Shown here one piece after another: positions 26,058 through 34,674 of a stretch of 64,000 nt of DNA. The position numbers and the translations under genes were made by a program. The notes beneath the pieces are model-generated. The model searched no databases and was not told the DNA's origin. It saw only the letters and a program-made list of their open reading frames with translations. Positions within the stretch are counted from its first letter, which is position 1; each line of letters starts with the position of its first letter. The stretch comes from Segniliparus sp051660745 (GTDB lineage: Bacteria > Actinomycetota > Actinomycetes > Mycobacteriales > Mycobacteriaceae), in assembly GCF_051660745.1 (NCBI RefSeq), contig NZ_JBOFQF010000038.1, positions 1 to 64,000 on the forward strand, in the 5' to 3' direction.

Positions 26058-26771
26058 GTGGTCGATGTCAACGCCGATCTGGGAGAAGGCTTCGGAGCGT
26101 GGCGGCTCGGCGACGACGCCGCAATGCTCGACCTTGTGACCAGCGCGAATATCGCATGTGGATTCCATGCCGGGGATCCGGCGACGCTTTGGGAGACATG
26201 CGCGGCGGCGGCCCGCGCGAACGTCGTGATCGGAGCGCAGGTGAGCTACCCGGACCTGTTGGGCTTCGGGCGGCGCTTCCTCGACATCGCCCCGAAGGAC
26301 CTCACTGCGGCGGTGGTGTACCAGATCGGGGCGCTCGACGCCATCGCCCGGTGCATGGGGAGCCGGGTGCGCTACGTCAAGGCGCATGGGGCGCTGTACC
26401 ACGCGCTCACCGAGCACGAGGGGCAAGCTGCGGCGTTCGCCCAGGCAGTGGCCGATTTCGATGCGAGGCTTCCGGTCCTGCACTACGGCGGGGCGATCAG
26501 CGCCAAGGCCGAGGCGCAAGGGCTCAGGCTCGTCGCCGAAGCGTATGCCGACCGCGCCTACACCCCGCAGGGGACATTGGTGCCGCGCGACGAGCCGGGC
26601 GCGGTGCTGGCCGATCCGACCGCCATCGCCGAACAGGCGGCCCGGCTCGCGAACGAGGGGAAAGCCGAGTCGATCTGCGTGCACGGCGACACTCCTGGCG
26701 CGGTGTCCGCCGCGCGGGCCATTCGAAAAGCGCTGGCGGATGAGGGGATTGAGGTCCGCTCCTTCCTGTAG
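26058..26771 (+). CDS. pxpA: 5-oxoprolinase subunit PxpA (LamB/YcsF family)
   Basis: About 237 residues of the YcsF fold. The N-terminal VVDVNADLGEGFGAWRLGDDAAML, then SANIACGFHAGDP with metal-site histidines, VRYVKAHGALYH and SICVHGDTPGAV are the family signatures. With PxpB and PxpC it hydrolyses 5-oxoproline using ATP. I use GTG at 26058, so the protein begins at the conserved VDVN block; a GTG at 26037 adds seven residues. The partner subunit genes are at 5473-6936, so the usual pxpABC operon is split here. Confidence 0.88.
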   Translation: MVDVNADLGEGFGAWRLGDDAAMLDLVTSANIACGFHAGDPATLWETCAAAARANVVIGAQVSYPDLLGFGRRFLDIAPKDLTAAVVYQIGALDAIARCMGSRVRYVKAHGALYHALTEHEGQAAAFAQAVADFDARLPVLHYGGAISAKAEAQGLRLVAEAYADRAYTPQGTLVPRDEPGAVLADPTAIAEQAARLANEGKAESICVHGDTPGAVSAARAIRKALADEGIEVRSFL

Positions 26772-26844
26772 AGCCCGGCGCTGAGACGGCGACCTGCTGT
26801 GTTGTCGGTCCCCCACTCGCAGAGCTCGTGGGAGGTGCCCCCAC

Positions 26845-26950
26845 CTCGCGTGCCCTGGCTCGTTCCTCGCCGTACATGTGCTCCCCCGCAAGCGGGAGGC
26901 GCCTCCAGTCGTCGCCTGCCGCCTTGCATCTCATCCGTCGCAGAACCGGG
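26845..26950 (+). repeat. Dispersed intergenic repeat, copy A
   Basis: This gap after pxpA holds a copy of a repeat that recurs at 29690-29805 (about 80% identical by eye over roughly 100 bp). The most conserved part is the 20-bp hairpin-like core GCTCCCCCGCAAGCGGGAGG at 26881-26900, identical in both copies. It is preceded by CTCGTTCCTCGC and followed by TCGTCGCCTGC and CTTGC blocks. No protein gene is apparent here. Confidence 0.8.
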
Positions 26951-26968
26951 GGCGTTCCGGCAGTTGCG

Positions 26969-27931
26969 CTATTCCGGCGGGCGGCCGGGCGGGGCAATCG
27001 GCTGCGCGGTGCTCCGCGTCGGCTTCGGCGGGGCAACCGGCTTCGCGCCGTCGACCAGCACGTCCCCCTTGACGCTGCCGCTGATGATGGCGAACCCCTG
27101 GTCGTTGTGCTTGGCCAAGAAGCACACGGCCTTGCGGCTGCCGACGAGCCAGCTCTGCGGTTTGACGATCGTCCAGTTCACATCGAGCGTCGTCGCCCGC
27201 AGCCGCTCCGCGTCGCCCAAGTACGTTTCTGCCGCTTTCTCGCAGAGCCCCTTGAGCTCGTTGTTCTGCTCGTCCTCGGACGGGGGCGCCGCGTCCGTCC
27301 GGTCGGGGAACTGCGCGGCGAGGTCCGCCTGCCCGATGACTTCGAAGGCGTGGGGCTGGCCGCAGTCGACCGGATCGGTCGGCATGTTGTGCTCGGCTCC
27401 GACGCACACCCCGGTGTCGTAGGTGAGCGATTGGTCCTGGTCGGCCACGCGGCCGGTGGACGGGAGGAGCTTGCGGCTGCCGCCCGGCACTTCCAGCCCG
27501 CACCGCAGGACGTGCTCGCCGCTCGACCATGCTTTCTCGCTGGAGAGCAGCGCGCCGATCCGGAACCGGCCATGGGCGTCGAGCCTGCCCCGGAGGTAGG
27601 TGTTCACCGTGCCTTCGCAGAGCTGCTGGCTCCATGCCGCGATCTGCTTTTGGTCGGGGTACGCGGCGGAGGAGAACGCCGAGCCGGGGTATTCGCCGAG
27701 GTCGAGCGCCGCAGCGAGCTCGAAGACGTGCTCCGCTGCGCAGTCGACGACCGAGCCGGGCCGCCCGGACGGGCCCGAGGCGAAGCATGCGCCGGGGGCT
27801 TCGGCGCGTTGCGCCTCCGCCTGCTTGTCCTGGACGAGGTCGGGAATGAGCGGACGGTCAGTCGAAACGGTGAGGGCTGCGAGAGCGACGGCTCCCAGCC
27901 CAACTCCCGCGAGCACCGCGCGCAACGCCAT
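26969..27931 (-). CDS. Septum-formation family protein with two repeat domains
   Basis: 320 residues. One N-terminal membrane helix (VLAGVGLGAVALAALTV) is followed by two copies of the septum-formation domain: VVDCAAEHVFELAAALDL…LC at about 75-140 and PVDCGQPHAFEVIGQADL…LC at about 185-255. Paired cysteines suggest a disulphide in each. The end is proline-rich. It is exported and membrane-anchored. The family name comes from association with division septa, but the mechanism is unclear. ATG at 27931; upstream open frame would run into the divergent acyltransferase gene. Confidence 0.8.
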   Translation of the reverse strand: MALRAVLAGVGLGAVALAALTVSTDRPLIPDLVQDKQAEAQRAEAPGACFASGPSGRPGSVVDCAAEHVFELAAALDLGEYPGSAFSSAAYPDQKQIAAWSQQLCEGTVNTYLRGRLDAHGRFRIGALLSSEKAWSSGEHVLRCGLEVPGGSRKLLPSTGRVADQDQSLTYDTGVCVGAEHNMPTDPVDCGQPHAFEVIGQADLAAQFPDRTDAAPPSEDEQNNELKGLCEKAAETYLGDAERLRATTLDVNWTIVKPQSWLVGSRKAVCFLAKHNDQGFAIISGSVKGDVLVDGAKPVAPPKPTRSTAQPIAPPGRPPE

Positions 27932-27992
27932 CACGTGTCGATCATACCGCCTGCTGTGGCTGCCCCCGATGAAACCGGCTAGGCTGGGCGGC

Positions 27993-28778
27993 ATGGAAAT
28001 CGTGTACGGATCGGTGAATACTGCCGCACGGCTCATGTGGCTCTATCAGGGCTTAAAGCTCAAGATCGTCGGGGTCGGCAACATGCCCGCGAAGGGCGGC
28101 GCGGTCGTGGCCACGAACCACACCGGGCATCTCGACATCCCGTTCGCAGGCCTCACGGCGTTCCTGCACAAGCGCAACATGCGGTTCATGTACAAGACGG
28201 AGATGCGGGCGAACCCGACAGCGAGATGGTTCTTGGACAAGATGCGCCACATCCCCGTCGACCGGGACTACGGGAAGACGAGCTACGACCAGGCCGTCCA
28301 GCTGCTCAAAGACGGCGAGCTCGTCGCGGTGTACCCGGAGACGACGATCTCGCGGAGCTTCGAATTGCGCGAGTTCAAGAGCGGGGCCGCGCGCATGGCC
28401 GTCGACGCGCAGGTGCCGATCGTCCCAGTCATTGTGTGGGGGTCGCAGCGGATCATCACCAAGGGGCACCCGAAAGCGATGGGGCGCACGAAGTTCCCGA
28501 TCTGGATCGAGGTCGGCGAGCCCATCGCGCCGGATCTGCCCGCAGACGAGCTCACCGTGAAGCTCAAGGCGAGCATGGAGGCGAAACTCCACGAAGTCCA
28601 GGACAAATACGCGAAGACCTTCGGACCGTACCCCGCTGGCGCGTTCTGGGTGCCCAAACGCCTCGGCGGCGGGGCGCCGAGCCTGGAAGAGGCGAACGCG
28701 CTCGACGAAGCGGAAATTGAAGAGAAGCGCGCCAAGCGGGCAGCGGTTCGAGCTGCAGAGGAACAGAAGAAGCATTAG
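27993..28778 (+). CDS. 1-acyl-sn-glycerol-3-phosphate acyltransferase (PlsC-like)
   Basis: 261 residues. The acyltransferase blocks are NHTGHLD (HX4D catalytic motif), FMYKTEMR, VYPETTISRSFE (glycerol-phosphate binding) and VPIVPVIVWGSQR. It transfers acyl groups to lysophosphatidic acid or a related acceptor at the inner membrane. The C-terminus is a charged helix (EAEIEEKRAKRAAVRAAEEQ). ATG 27993 has TAGGCT seven bases upstream and no ribosome site, so it is leaderless. The HAD phosphatase follows after four bases. Confidence 0.9.
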   Translation: MEIVYGSVNTAARLMWLYQGLKLKIVGVGNMPAKGGAVVATNHTGHLDIPFAGLTAFLHKRNMRFMYKTEMRANPTARWFLDKMRHIPVDRDYGKTSYDQAVQLLKDGELVAVYPETTISRSFELREFKSGAARMAVDAQVPIVPVIVWGSQRIITKGHPKAMGRTKFPIWIEVGEPIAPDLPADELTVKLKASMEAKLHEVQDKYAKTFGPYPAGAFWVPKRLGGGAPSLEEANALDEAEIEEKRAKRAAVRAAEEQKKH

Positions 28779-28782
28779 CGGC

Positions 28783-29655
28783 ATGCCAGCACGACACGCA
28801 CACGTCCACACCCACCACCAACCGCGCGAGAGCGCGGACGCCCCGTACGGCCACCCGCCGAAGCTGATCGTCAGCGATGTCGACGGCACGCTCCTCGACG
28901 AGAACGAGCTGGTCACGCCGCGCACCCGCAAAGCGATCAGCGCGGCTGTCGAGTCGGGAGCGCACTTCGTCCTCGCCTCCGGCCGGGGCGTGCGCAGCTT
29001 GATGCGCGTCGTCCGGCAGCTCGAAGTGCCGCCGATGACCATCTGCGCGAACGGCTCGATCACGTACGACTCGGCCAACGACGTCGTGCTGAAGGCCAGG
29101 GAGTTCGAAATCGCGGCGCTGCACCGCCTCGCCGAGGCCACCAAGCGGGTGCTGCCAGGCGCGGAATTCGCCGTCGAGCGTGTGGACCACGGGACCGACC
29201 CGCTCGCATACGTGAGCACCCCCGGCTATATCCACCCATGGGTGACCTCGGACTACAACCCCGCGCCGGAAGAGGAGCTCTTGGCAAGGCCTGCGGTGAA
29301 ATTCCTGGTCAGGGCCATTGGCGACTCCTCGGACTCGATGGCGCGGATCCTCGGGCCCGAGGTGGGCGACTTCGCGGAGGTCAGCTTCTCGACCCCGGAG
29401 GGGCTTTTGGAGATCGGGCCGCCCGGAGTGAGCAAGGGCAGCGCCCTCTCGGAGCTCGCCGCCTTGTTCGGCGTCGAGGCGGAAGACGCCATCGCCTTCG
29501 GCGACATGCCGAACGACATCACCATGCTGCGTTGGGCGGGCCGCTCGGTGGCAATGGCCAACGCGCACCCGCTGGTGCTGGAGACCGCTTCCGAAACCAC
29601 CGCGCCGCACACAGAAGAAGGCGTCGCGCAGGTGCTTGAGCGCTGGTTCGCTTAG
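28783..29655 (+). CDS. HAD-superfamily (Cof-type) phosphatase
   Basis: 290 residues, HAD type IIB. Motif I is VSDVDGTLLDE, motif II LASGR, and the late motifs are KGSAL and AFGDMPNDITML. A His-rich N-terminal tail (RHAHVHTHH) precedes the domain. It dephosphorylates small phosphometabolites; substrate unknown. It is four bases downstream of the acyltransferase and probably co-transcribed. A bidirectional terminator lies at 29836-29868. Confidence 0.88.
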   Translation: MPARHAHVHTHHQPRESADAPYGHPPKLIVSDVDGTLLDENELVTPRTRKAISAAVESGAHFVLASGRGVRSLMRVVRQLEVPPMTICANGSITYDSANDVVLKAREFEIAALHRLAEATKRVLPGAEFAVERVDHGTDPLAYVSTPGYIHPWVTSDYNPAPEEELLARPAVKFLVRAIGDSSDSMARILGPEVGDFAEVSFSTPEGLLEIGPPGVSKGSALSELAALFGVEAEDAIAFGDMPNDITMLRWAGRSVAMANAHPLVLETASETTAPHTEEGVAQVLERWFA

Positions 29656-29689
29656 GTCCCACCGGCCAGATGGCGCCTCGCGGCGTTCT

Positions 29690-29805
29690 CGGCTCCTCGT
29701 GTGCCTGCTCGTTCCTCGCTATATCTGTGCTCCCCCGCAAGCGGGAGGTGCCCCCGGTCGTCGCCTGCGGCCTTGCGATGCGTCCATCTGGATCGACGGG
29801 GGCTT
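29690..29805 (+). repeat. Dispersed intergenic repeat, copy B
   Basis: Second copy of the element at 26845-26950, in the same orientation, directly 3' of the HAD gene and before the terminator. The 20-bp core occupies 29729-29748. Both copies lie downstream of a plus-strand gene, so they could act as transcript ends or mRNA stabilisers, but no U-tract follows the core. Confidence 0.8.
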
Positions 29806-29835
29806 CGGGGTGTTCTTTTTTCAGTCCGGAAAAAC

Positions 29836-29868
29836 AAAAGAAGCCCTGCGGTCGCAGGGCTTCTTTTT
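29836..29868. terminator. Bidirectional rho-independent terminator
   Basis: A perfect 13-bp stem (AAAGAAGCCCTGC / GCAGGGCTTCTTT) with a GGTC loop is followed by T-rich sequence on the plus strand. The A-rich run before it gives a U-tract on the minus strand. It ends the plcC-like/HAD unit in one direction and whiB1 in the other. Confidence 0.93.
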
Positions 29869-29885
29869 GACGATATGCGATACGG

Positions 29886-30140
29886 TCAGACGACCGTGCG
29901 GGCGCGGGCTCGCGCGTTCCTCCGCTTGAGGGCGCGACGCTCGTCTTCGCTCAAACCTCCCCAGATGCCGGAGTCCTGTCCGGAAGCCAATGCCCAGGAA
30001 AGGCACTCGGCGCTCACCGGACAGCGCTGACAGACAACCTTGGCACGCTTGATCTGCTCAAGCGCTGGGCCGCTGTTGCCGACTGGGAAGAACAGCTCCG
30101 GATCCTCGTCCCGACACACGGCCTCATGGCGCCAGTCCAT
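29886..30140 (-). CDS. whiB1: WhiB1 iron-sulphur transcription regulator
   Basis: 84 residues, nearly identical in layout to M. tuberculosis WhiB1. MDWRHEAVCRDEDPELFFP is followed by four cluster cysteines at 9, 37, 40 and 46 (C-X27-C-X2-C-X5-C). Then come the turn GIWGG and a basic C-terminus (RRALKRRNARARAR) for DNA binding. The [4Fe-4S] cluster reacts with nitric oxide, and WhiB1 partners the major sigma factor. ATG 30140 has GAGGAG upstream, and a 338-bp gene-free region precedes it, which suggests complex control. Confidence 0.97.
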   Translation of the reverse strand: MDWRHEAVCRDEDPELFFPVGNSGPALEQIKRAKVVCQRCPVSAECLSWALASGQDSGIWGGLSEDERRALKRRNARARARTVV

Positions 30141-30478
30141 TCTTTGCTCCTCGTAATTCTTGTTCTTCTGAGTGCGGCCATGCTTGGTCGCATCGTCTGG
30201 GGTGGTTCGTTGTTATCCGCCACAAAAACGCGCTACGCACGACCCGTCTCGCACGCGTGCGGCCGTAACTCGAAGTTCATGTTCCATGGCCCATTGTTTC
30301 CGCAATGTTGCCTTTGTATGGTCGCACAATCTCGACGGAAGTCAAGTGCTCAAGAGGGGAGAGTGGTCTTTGTCACCTTCCTGCTTCTCGGGCGGCCTGG
30401 CGTGTCGTTTTGTAGCTGGCCCTACCAGTTCTACTCCAAAATTTCCCAGCTCGCACGAGAAAACGAAATATGGCTGGC
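30141..30478. promoter_or_regulatory. Gene-free whiB1 upstream region
   Basis: No credible gene is seen in these 338 bases, which have lower GC than the surroundings. They must hold the whiB1 promoter and 5' UTR. One candidate site is AGTGG-TCTTTG-TCACC at 30362-30377, which fits the GTG-N8-CAC form of a Crp-type box; M. tuberculosis whiB1 is known to be Crp-controlled. At about 225 bp from the start codon the match is weak evidence. Confidence 0.45.
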
Positions 30479-31468
30479 TCAGTTCGGTAACAAACGGGGA
30501 GCGACGACGTTGAGCGCGGACGGAATAGAGCGAAATTCTGCTCGAACCCGCTGGCCCACATACTCTCCGTCGATCTGGCAGCGGAGGGGCTCCTTGCTGG
30601 TCAGGGCGAGTTTGTGGAGGTCGTCGATGCGGATCGAGCCTGCCGTGTCGGGGGCTTTCTTCGGCGAGAGCAGCGCGATGGAGAGCGGAATCCCGTGCCA
30701 GAGGCCAAGTTTTGTGGTGGCGAACACGCCGAGGCCTTTTTCGTGACTGACCCCTGGGTTGGTGGTGATGGGGCGACTGCCGAGGTAGGTCCATGGGGTG
30801 CAATTGCTCACGAACGCGAGCCGTACTCCGTCAACTGGCGTCTCGCCAGGCAGTTCGAGGGTGAGCGGGCCGGGGCGGAAGGCCCAGCGGAAAAACGCGG
30901 ACACGGTGGCGAGCAGGTACCGCGTCGGCGTGACCGGGCGGCCCGACCAGCGTCCGGCCTCCATCATGGCGATGACGTCCGCGTCGATGCCCAGGCCCGC
31001 GTTGCAGATGAACCAGCGCTCCTCGTGCCGCCCGTCTTCGAATCGCGAGTCGCACAGTCCGACAGAGATGCGTCTGCGCCCGTCGGTCCGGAGCGCTTCG
31101 AGGACTTGGTCGACGGCGCGGCTCGGATCTGGGCTGATCCCGAGGGAGCGGGCGAACACGTTCGCGGAGCCCCCGGGGATCACTGCGATCGCGGGCGTCG
31201 TGCCTGCCTGGCCGGGTTCCGCCGTCGTGAACTCCTGGGGCGCTCCGAGCAGGCCGGACACCAGCTCGTTCACGGTTCCGTCCCCGCCGTGGGCGATGAC
31301 GAGGTCCGCCTCGCCGCGAGCGTCGGCGGCGAGTTCCGCCGCATGGCCGCGATGCGTGGTCTCTTTGACGGTCAGGTCGAGCTCGCGCTCGAGCGCGGAG
31401 ATCAGCAGCGCCCTCGTGTGCGGCGTGGTCGTCGTGGCACGGGGATTGACGACCAGGACCGCGCGCAC
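30479..31468 (-). CDS. Diacylglycerol/sphingosine-kinase family lipid kinase
   Basis: 329 residues with the DAGK catalytic fold. The nucleotide motif VIAHGGDGTVNELVSGLLG is followed by IAVIPGGSANVFARSLG and CNAGLGIDADVIAMME. It phosphorylates a lipid such as diacylglycerol. The same gene type neighbours whiB1 in mycobacteria. GTG 31468 with TACGCT six bases upstream: leaderless. It is divergent from a small membrane-protein gene. Confidence 0.87.
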   Translation of the reverse strand: MRAVLVVNPRATTTTPHTRALLISALERELDLTVKETTHRGHAAELAADARGEADLVIAHGGDGTVNELVSGLLGAPQEFTTAEPGQAGTTPAIAVIPGGSANVFARSLGISPDPSRAVDQVLEALRTDGRRRISVGLCDSRFEDGRHEERWFICNAGLGIDADVIAMMEAGRWSGRPVTPTRYLLATVSAFFRWAFRPGPLTLELPGETPVDGVRLAFVSNCTPWTYLGSRPITTNPGVSHEKGLGVFATTKLGLWHGIPLSIALLSPKKAPDTAGSIRIDDLHKLALTSKEPLRCQIDGEYVGQRVRAEFRSIPSALNVVAPRLLPN

Positions 31469-31474
31469 CCGCCA

Positions 31475-31491
31475 AGCGTAGCGCCTACGCT
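31475..31491. promoter_or_regulatory. Back-to-back -10 elements, lipid kinase / membrane protein
   Basis: AGCGTA (31475-31480, read TACGCT on the minus strand) ends six bases before the kinase GTG. TACGCT (31486-31491) ends eight bases before the ATG at 31500. Together they make a near-palindrome with a GCGCC centre. Both transcripts would be leaderless. Confidence 0.6.
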
Positions 31492-31499
31492 TGAGGGCG

Positions 31500-31928
31500 A
31501 TGAACTCTGACCCTCATTCCGGCTCCGGCCCGAACCTCGCCGTCCCGCCTCCGAAACCTGTTGTCGTGGCGGGCGCCGTGTCGATTCTGTTGGGCCTCAT
31601 CGCGGCCGGTTTCGGCGTCGCGGTCGGGGTGGCCGCAGTTCTGGGGAGGAGCTTCCCCGGTCTTTCCTCTCCCGCGACCGCAATCGCGTTCCTCGCTTTC
31701 GGCGGAGCGTTCGGCGCGGCGGGCTGGTCGCTTCTGAAGGGCAAGGCGTGGGGCAGGGGCGTGATCGTCATTTTCTGCCTGATCTTGCTGCCCATCGCCT
31801 ACGGCACGGTCAAAGACTCCCAGCAGCCGTTGATCGGTTATCCGCTCGGCATTGCGGCCCTTGCCAACCTCGTCTGCCTCTTTGTCCCGTCCGCCTTGCG
31901 GTGGACCCAGGGGAACCGCACGTTCTGA
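31500..31928 (+). CDS. Small integral membrane protein, 142 aa
   Basis: Four predicted membrane helices: VVVAGAVSILLGLIAAGFGV, TAIAFLAFGGAFGAAGWSLL, VIVIFCLILLPIAYG and GIAALANLVCLFVPS. A proline-rich cytoplasmic tail precedes them and TQGNRTF ends the chain. This resembles small actinobacterial membrane proteins of unknown role. ATG 31500 is leaderless (TACGCT, eight bases). Confidence 0.65.
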   Translation: MNSDPHSGSGPNLAVPPPKPVVVAGAVSILLGLIAAGFGVAVGVAAVLGRSFPGLSSPATAIAFLAFGGAFGAAGWSLLKGKAWGRGVIVIFCLILLPIAYGTVKDSQQPLIGYPLGIAALANLVCLFVPSALRWTQGNRTF

Positions 31929-32058
31929 GGTCGGCCTGGGCGGGCGGGGTGGCGCTGGCCGGTTGGGGATGTCGGGCGGCCGATTCCACGCGCGAGACAA
32001 TCTTACGAATTTGTGTCATGCTGGATTGTGAAGAACCGCGATCAGATTCGAGGAACTC

Positions 32059-32607
32059 ATGAAGCCTTCCCGGCATTCCAGAACGGCCACGCATGGCTCG
32101 GCGCTCCCTGTGCTCGATCCGACCGCCCCGAAGGGGTGGCTGATATCGATGGGATTTGCCATGCTGAGAACCTCGCCCTTCAGATGGTTCGTCATCAACG
32201 TCTCGCCGAGGGTCGACCCTTGGCTTATGCGCGTGAGCGGCGGGCGGCTCTGCACTGGGCCCGCGAAGATGATGGCGCTGCTGACCACAATGGGCGCGAA
32301 GAGCGGCGAGCGGCGCACCAACCCTGTGTTGTATTTCCACGACGGGGACGCGGTGGTGGTCGTCGCCTCCAGCTACGGCCGCGAAAGGCATCCGGGCTGG
32401 TACTACAACATCCGCAAGAATCCCCAGGTCGCGATCTCCAAATCGGGCGACGGCATCCCCACGGTCGCCGAAATAGTGGCGGAGGGTGCCGAGCTGGCCC
32501 GACTCTGGGCGCTGGCCGACCAGGCATTCCCGTTGTTCCCCGACTATCGCGCCCGCGCCGCGGCCGCCGGCCGCGCCATCCCCGTCATCCGGCTCACTTC
32601 GGCTTGA
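32059..32607 (+). CDS. Ddn-like F420-dependent (nitro/quinone) reductase family protein
   Basis: 182 residues. The deazaflavin-dependent nitroreductase signature is clear: MMALLTTMGAKSGERRTNPVLYFHDGD, then SSYGRERHPGWYYNIRKNPQV. In mycobacteria Ddn reduces quinones with F420H2 and activates nitroimidazoles. The N-terminal region is extended and hydrophobic, as in membrane-associated members. A second family member is encoded at 47652. The ATG start is the first in frame; no strong ribosome site is seen. Confidence 0.87.
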   Translation: MKPSRHSRTATHGSALPVLDPTAPKGWLISMGFAMLRTSPFRWFVINVSPRVDPWLMRVSGGRLCTGPAKMMALLTTMGAKSGERRTNPVLYFHDGDAVVVVASSYGRERHPGWYYNIRKNPQVAISKSGDGIPTVAEIVAEGAELARLWALADQAFPLFPDYRARAAAAGRAIPVIRLTSA

Positions 32608-32664
32608 TCGGACGCGGGCCTGCGCGCGGCTCGCGTTCCTCGAACTCCAAGCGCGGCGAAAACC

Positions 32665-33300
32665 CTATGCCAGAGGGGCGACGGGGAGCCCGGCGCCGTC
32701 GAGATAGCCAGTTGGGGCGTTCCGGATGCCGAGGCCTTCGACGACGCGGATATCGTGCTCATGGCCGAGCACGGTCATCGACGCGGCGGGGAAAGCGAAC
32801 CGTCTGCCGAGGATCAGCGGCTGCTCCAGCCAGCGGACGACGAGCGCCCTGCTGAAATGCCCGTGGCCGACCAGCACCACATCGTGGTACGCCAGTCTCG
32901 ACACGGCCTCGCGGATCACCCGGTCGGCCCGGTGCAGCACCTCTTCCTCGCTCTCCCCGTCGGGAGAAGGATGCGTCCACACCGACCAGTTCGGCTCCAT
33001 CATCTGGATCTGCTGCGTCGTGAACCCCTCGTACTCGCCGTAGTTCCATTCGGCGAGGTCGTTCCACGTCTCGTTGACTGCGAGCCCGGCGAGCTCCGCA
33101 GTTTGCAGCGCGCGTTTGCGCGGGCTCGAATAGACCAGGGGGTCGTGCAGCTGCAGTTGCGCGAGCGGGCCCTGCAAGGCCTTCGCCTGGGCCTGTCCGA
33201 CCGGCAGGAGGGGAAGGTCGGTGACGCTGGTGTGCCGCCCGATGCGGGACCATTCGGTCTCCCCATGCCGAATAAGCACGACCCGATGCTTTGAAGCCAT
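32665..33300 (-). CDS. Histidine phosphatase family protein (Rv3214-like)
   Basis: 211 residues. The phosphohistidine motif VVLIRHGETEWS starts the domain and VVLVGHGHFSRALVVRW carries the second His. PLVYSSPRKRALQTAEL and LAEWNYGEYEG are the other family blocks. The closest pattern I recognise is M. tuberculosis Rv3214 (formerly gpm2/entD), an acid phosphatase rather than a mutase, and the neighbourhood agrees. ATG at 33300; six extra residues upstream are less likely. Confidence 0.88.
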   Translation of the reverse strand: MASKHRVVLIRHGETEWSRIGRHTSVTDLPLLPVGQAQAKALQGPLAQLQLHDPLVYSSPRKRALQTAELAGLAVNETWNDLAEWNYGEYEGFTTQQIQMMEPNWSVWTHPSPDGESEEEVLHRADRVIREAVSRLAYHDVVLVGHGHFSRALVVRWLEQPLILGRRFAFPAASMTVLGHEHDIRVVEGLGIRNAPTGYLDGAGLPVAPLA

Positions 33301-33351
33301 CGCACTATCTTGCAGCATGCCGCTGGGCGGTCGGCGGGGGGCGGGGTCTTC

Positions 33352-34650
33352 CTATCGGCGAGGAGCGTAGGCGAGCACGCGACCGCCCTGCTGGCGGAGC
33401 ACGATGGAGCCGCAAACCGCCAGGTGGACCCCGCTCGGCGACAGGGCCGCCCCGTCCGTCGGGATCTCGCGGAGGCGTTCCCCGGTGTTCGCGTCGAGGA
33501 CCGCGATCCCGGTCGCGGTCGGCGCGACGAGCTGGCGGGCCATCTCCGTCGCCGGGCCCGCGAGGTCGGGGACCTGGAAGACCGGGGCAAGGTCGAGCGG
33601 GGAGAGGCCGACCACGCCTGCTCCCGTCCACCAGGTCGTGAGGACGGCGCTGGTCCGCCACGGCTGCGCGTCCTGTCCCGTGACGGGCAGCGTCAGGTCG
33701 TAGCTTTGCTCGACCTTGCCGTGCCCGTCCACCTCCATGATCTTCGCCGCAGACCCATCGGCGGGGGGGACCGAGAGCAAGGCGCGGCTTCCGCGCACCG
33801 CGAGCAGCCGCGCGTCTTTCGCGAAGCCGAGCTCGGAGACCACGGCGGAGAAGGTTTGCTCCGGTTTGGTGTCCTTTTTCGGCGAGATTTTGAGGAAGGA
33901 GAGCCGCAGCGCGCCGTCATGCGGGCAGTGCTCCAGGACCGCGAATGTTTCCTGTCCCATCGCGGCCGATCGGAGCGCGCACCCTGGATGCGGCTGCTGC
34001 TTCGGCTCGAACGGGGTCGGAGCGCGCCCGTACTCCACGCTGCGCAGGAGGTCGTCGTGCCAAAGCTCGACCCGCCGCGAGCCGACCGCGAGGACCATGT
34101 GGGAGTACCAGTCCGAGCTCGGGTCCGCCTGGGCCTCCTGCGCGTCGGTCCCTTCCGCCGGCACGGTGGTGATGAGCCGGACTTGCTGGTCGGCCTCGCT
34201 GCTGCGGGCGTCCGCGTGCAGCTGGCTCGACCTCTTCCCGGTCTTCGCGTCGAGGCTCACGACGAGCGAGCAGCCACGCGGCTCGCGGTAGACGGCGTAG
34301 ACCTTGCCCCAGGCGGCCGTCGCAGCGCAGAGCGCCGTCGGCTCGGCGAAACGCCAGACCTCTTTGCCGCTCGCGACCTCCCAGCCGACCAGGCTTCCTC
34401 CGTCGGCGGTGACCAGGACGCCCCCGACGACCATGGGGGAGGCGCTCGCGGCGTTCGGCTTCGACCACGCCAGGTCGAAGCCGTCCGGCACGGCGGCCGC
34501 GTCGGGGGGCGGCGGAACGTTCCGCGACGCGGTCTGCGAGACCGCCTGCCTGATCGGGGCGCGCCACCACAGGACGGCGGCCACGGCGAGCACTGTCAAC
34601 ACGATCGATGTCGCGATCAGGCAATCACGCCAGAAGACAGGCCTTTTCAT
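33352..34650 (-). CDS. Membrane-anchored beta-propeller protein (Rv3212-like)
   Basis: 432 residues. One N-terminal membrane helix (LIATSIVLTVLAVAAVLWW) is followed by an extracytoplasmic PQQ-type propeller whose blades read GGVLVTADGGSLVGWEVASGKEVWRF, VVSLDAKTGKRSS and TGIAVLDANTGERLREI. The same protein type sits next to the RhlE-like helicase in M. tuberculosis (Rv3212). Probably a scaffold at the outer face of the membrane. It starts 24 bp after the helicase stop, so it is likely in one unit. Confidence 0.8.
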   Translation of the reverse strand: MKRPVFWRDCLIATSIVLTVLAVAAVLWWRAPIRQAVSQTASRNVPPPPDAAAVPDGFDLAWSKPNAASASPMVVGGVLVTADGGSLVGWEVASGKEVWRFAEPTALCAATAAWGKVYAVYREPRGCSLVVSLDAKTGKRSSQLHADARSSEADQQVRLITTVPAEGTDAQEAQADPSSDWYSHMVLAVGSRRVELWHDDLLRSVEYGRAPTPFEPKQQPHPGCALRSAAMGQETFAVLEHCPHDGALRLSFLKISPKKDTKPEQTFSAVVSELGFAKDARLLAVRGSRALLSVPPADGSAAKIMEVDGHGKVEQSYDLTLPVTGQDAQPWRTSAVLTTWWTGAGVVGLSPLDLAPVFQVPDLAGPATEMARQLVAPTATGIAVLDANTGERLREIPTDGAALSPSGVHLAVCGSIVLRQQGGRVLAYAPRR

Positions 34651-34674
34651 CGGGTCACCCTGGATTGCGCGAGG

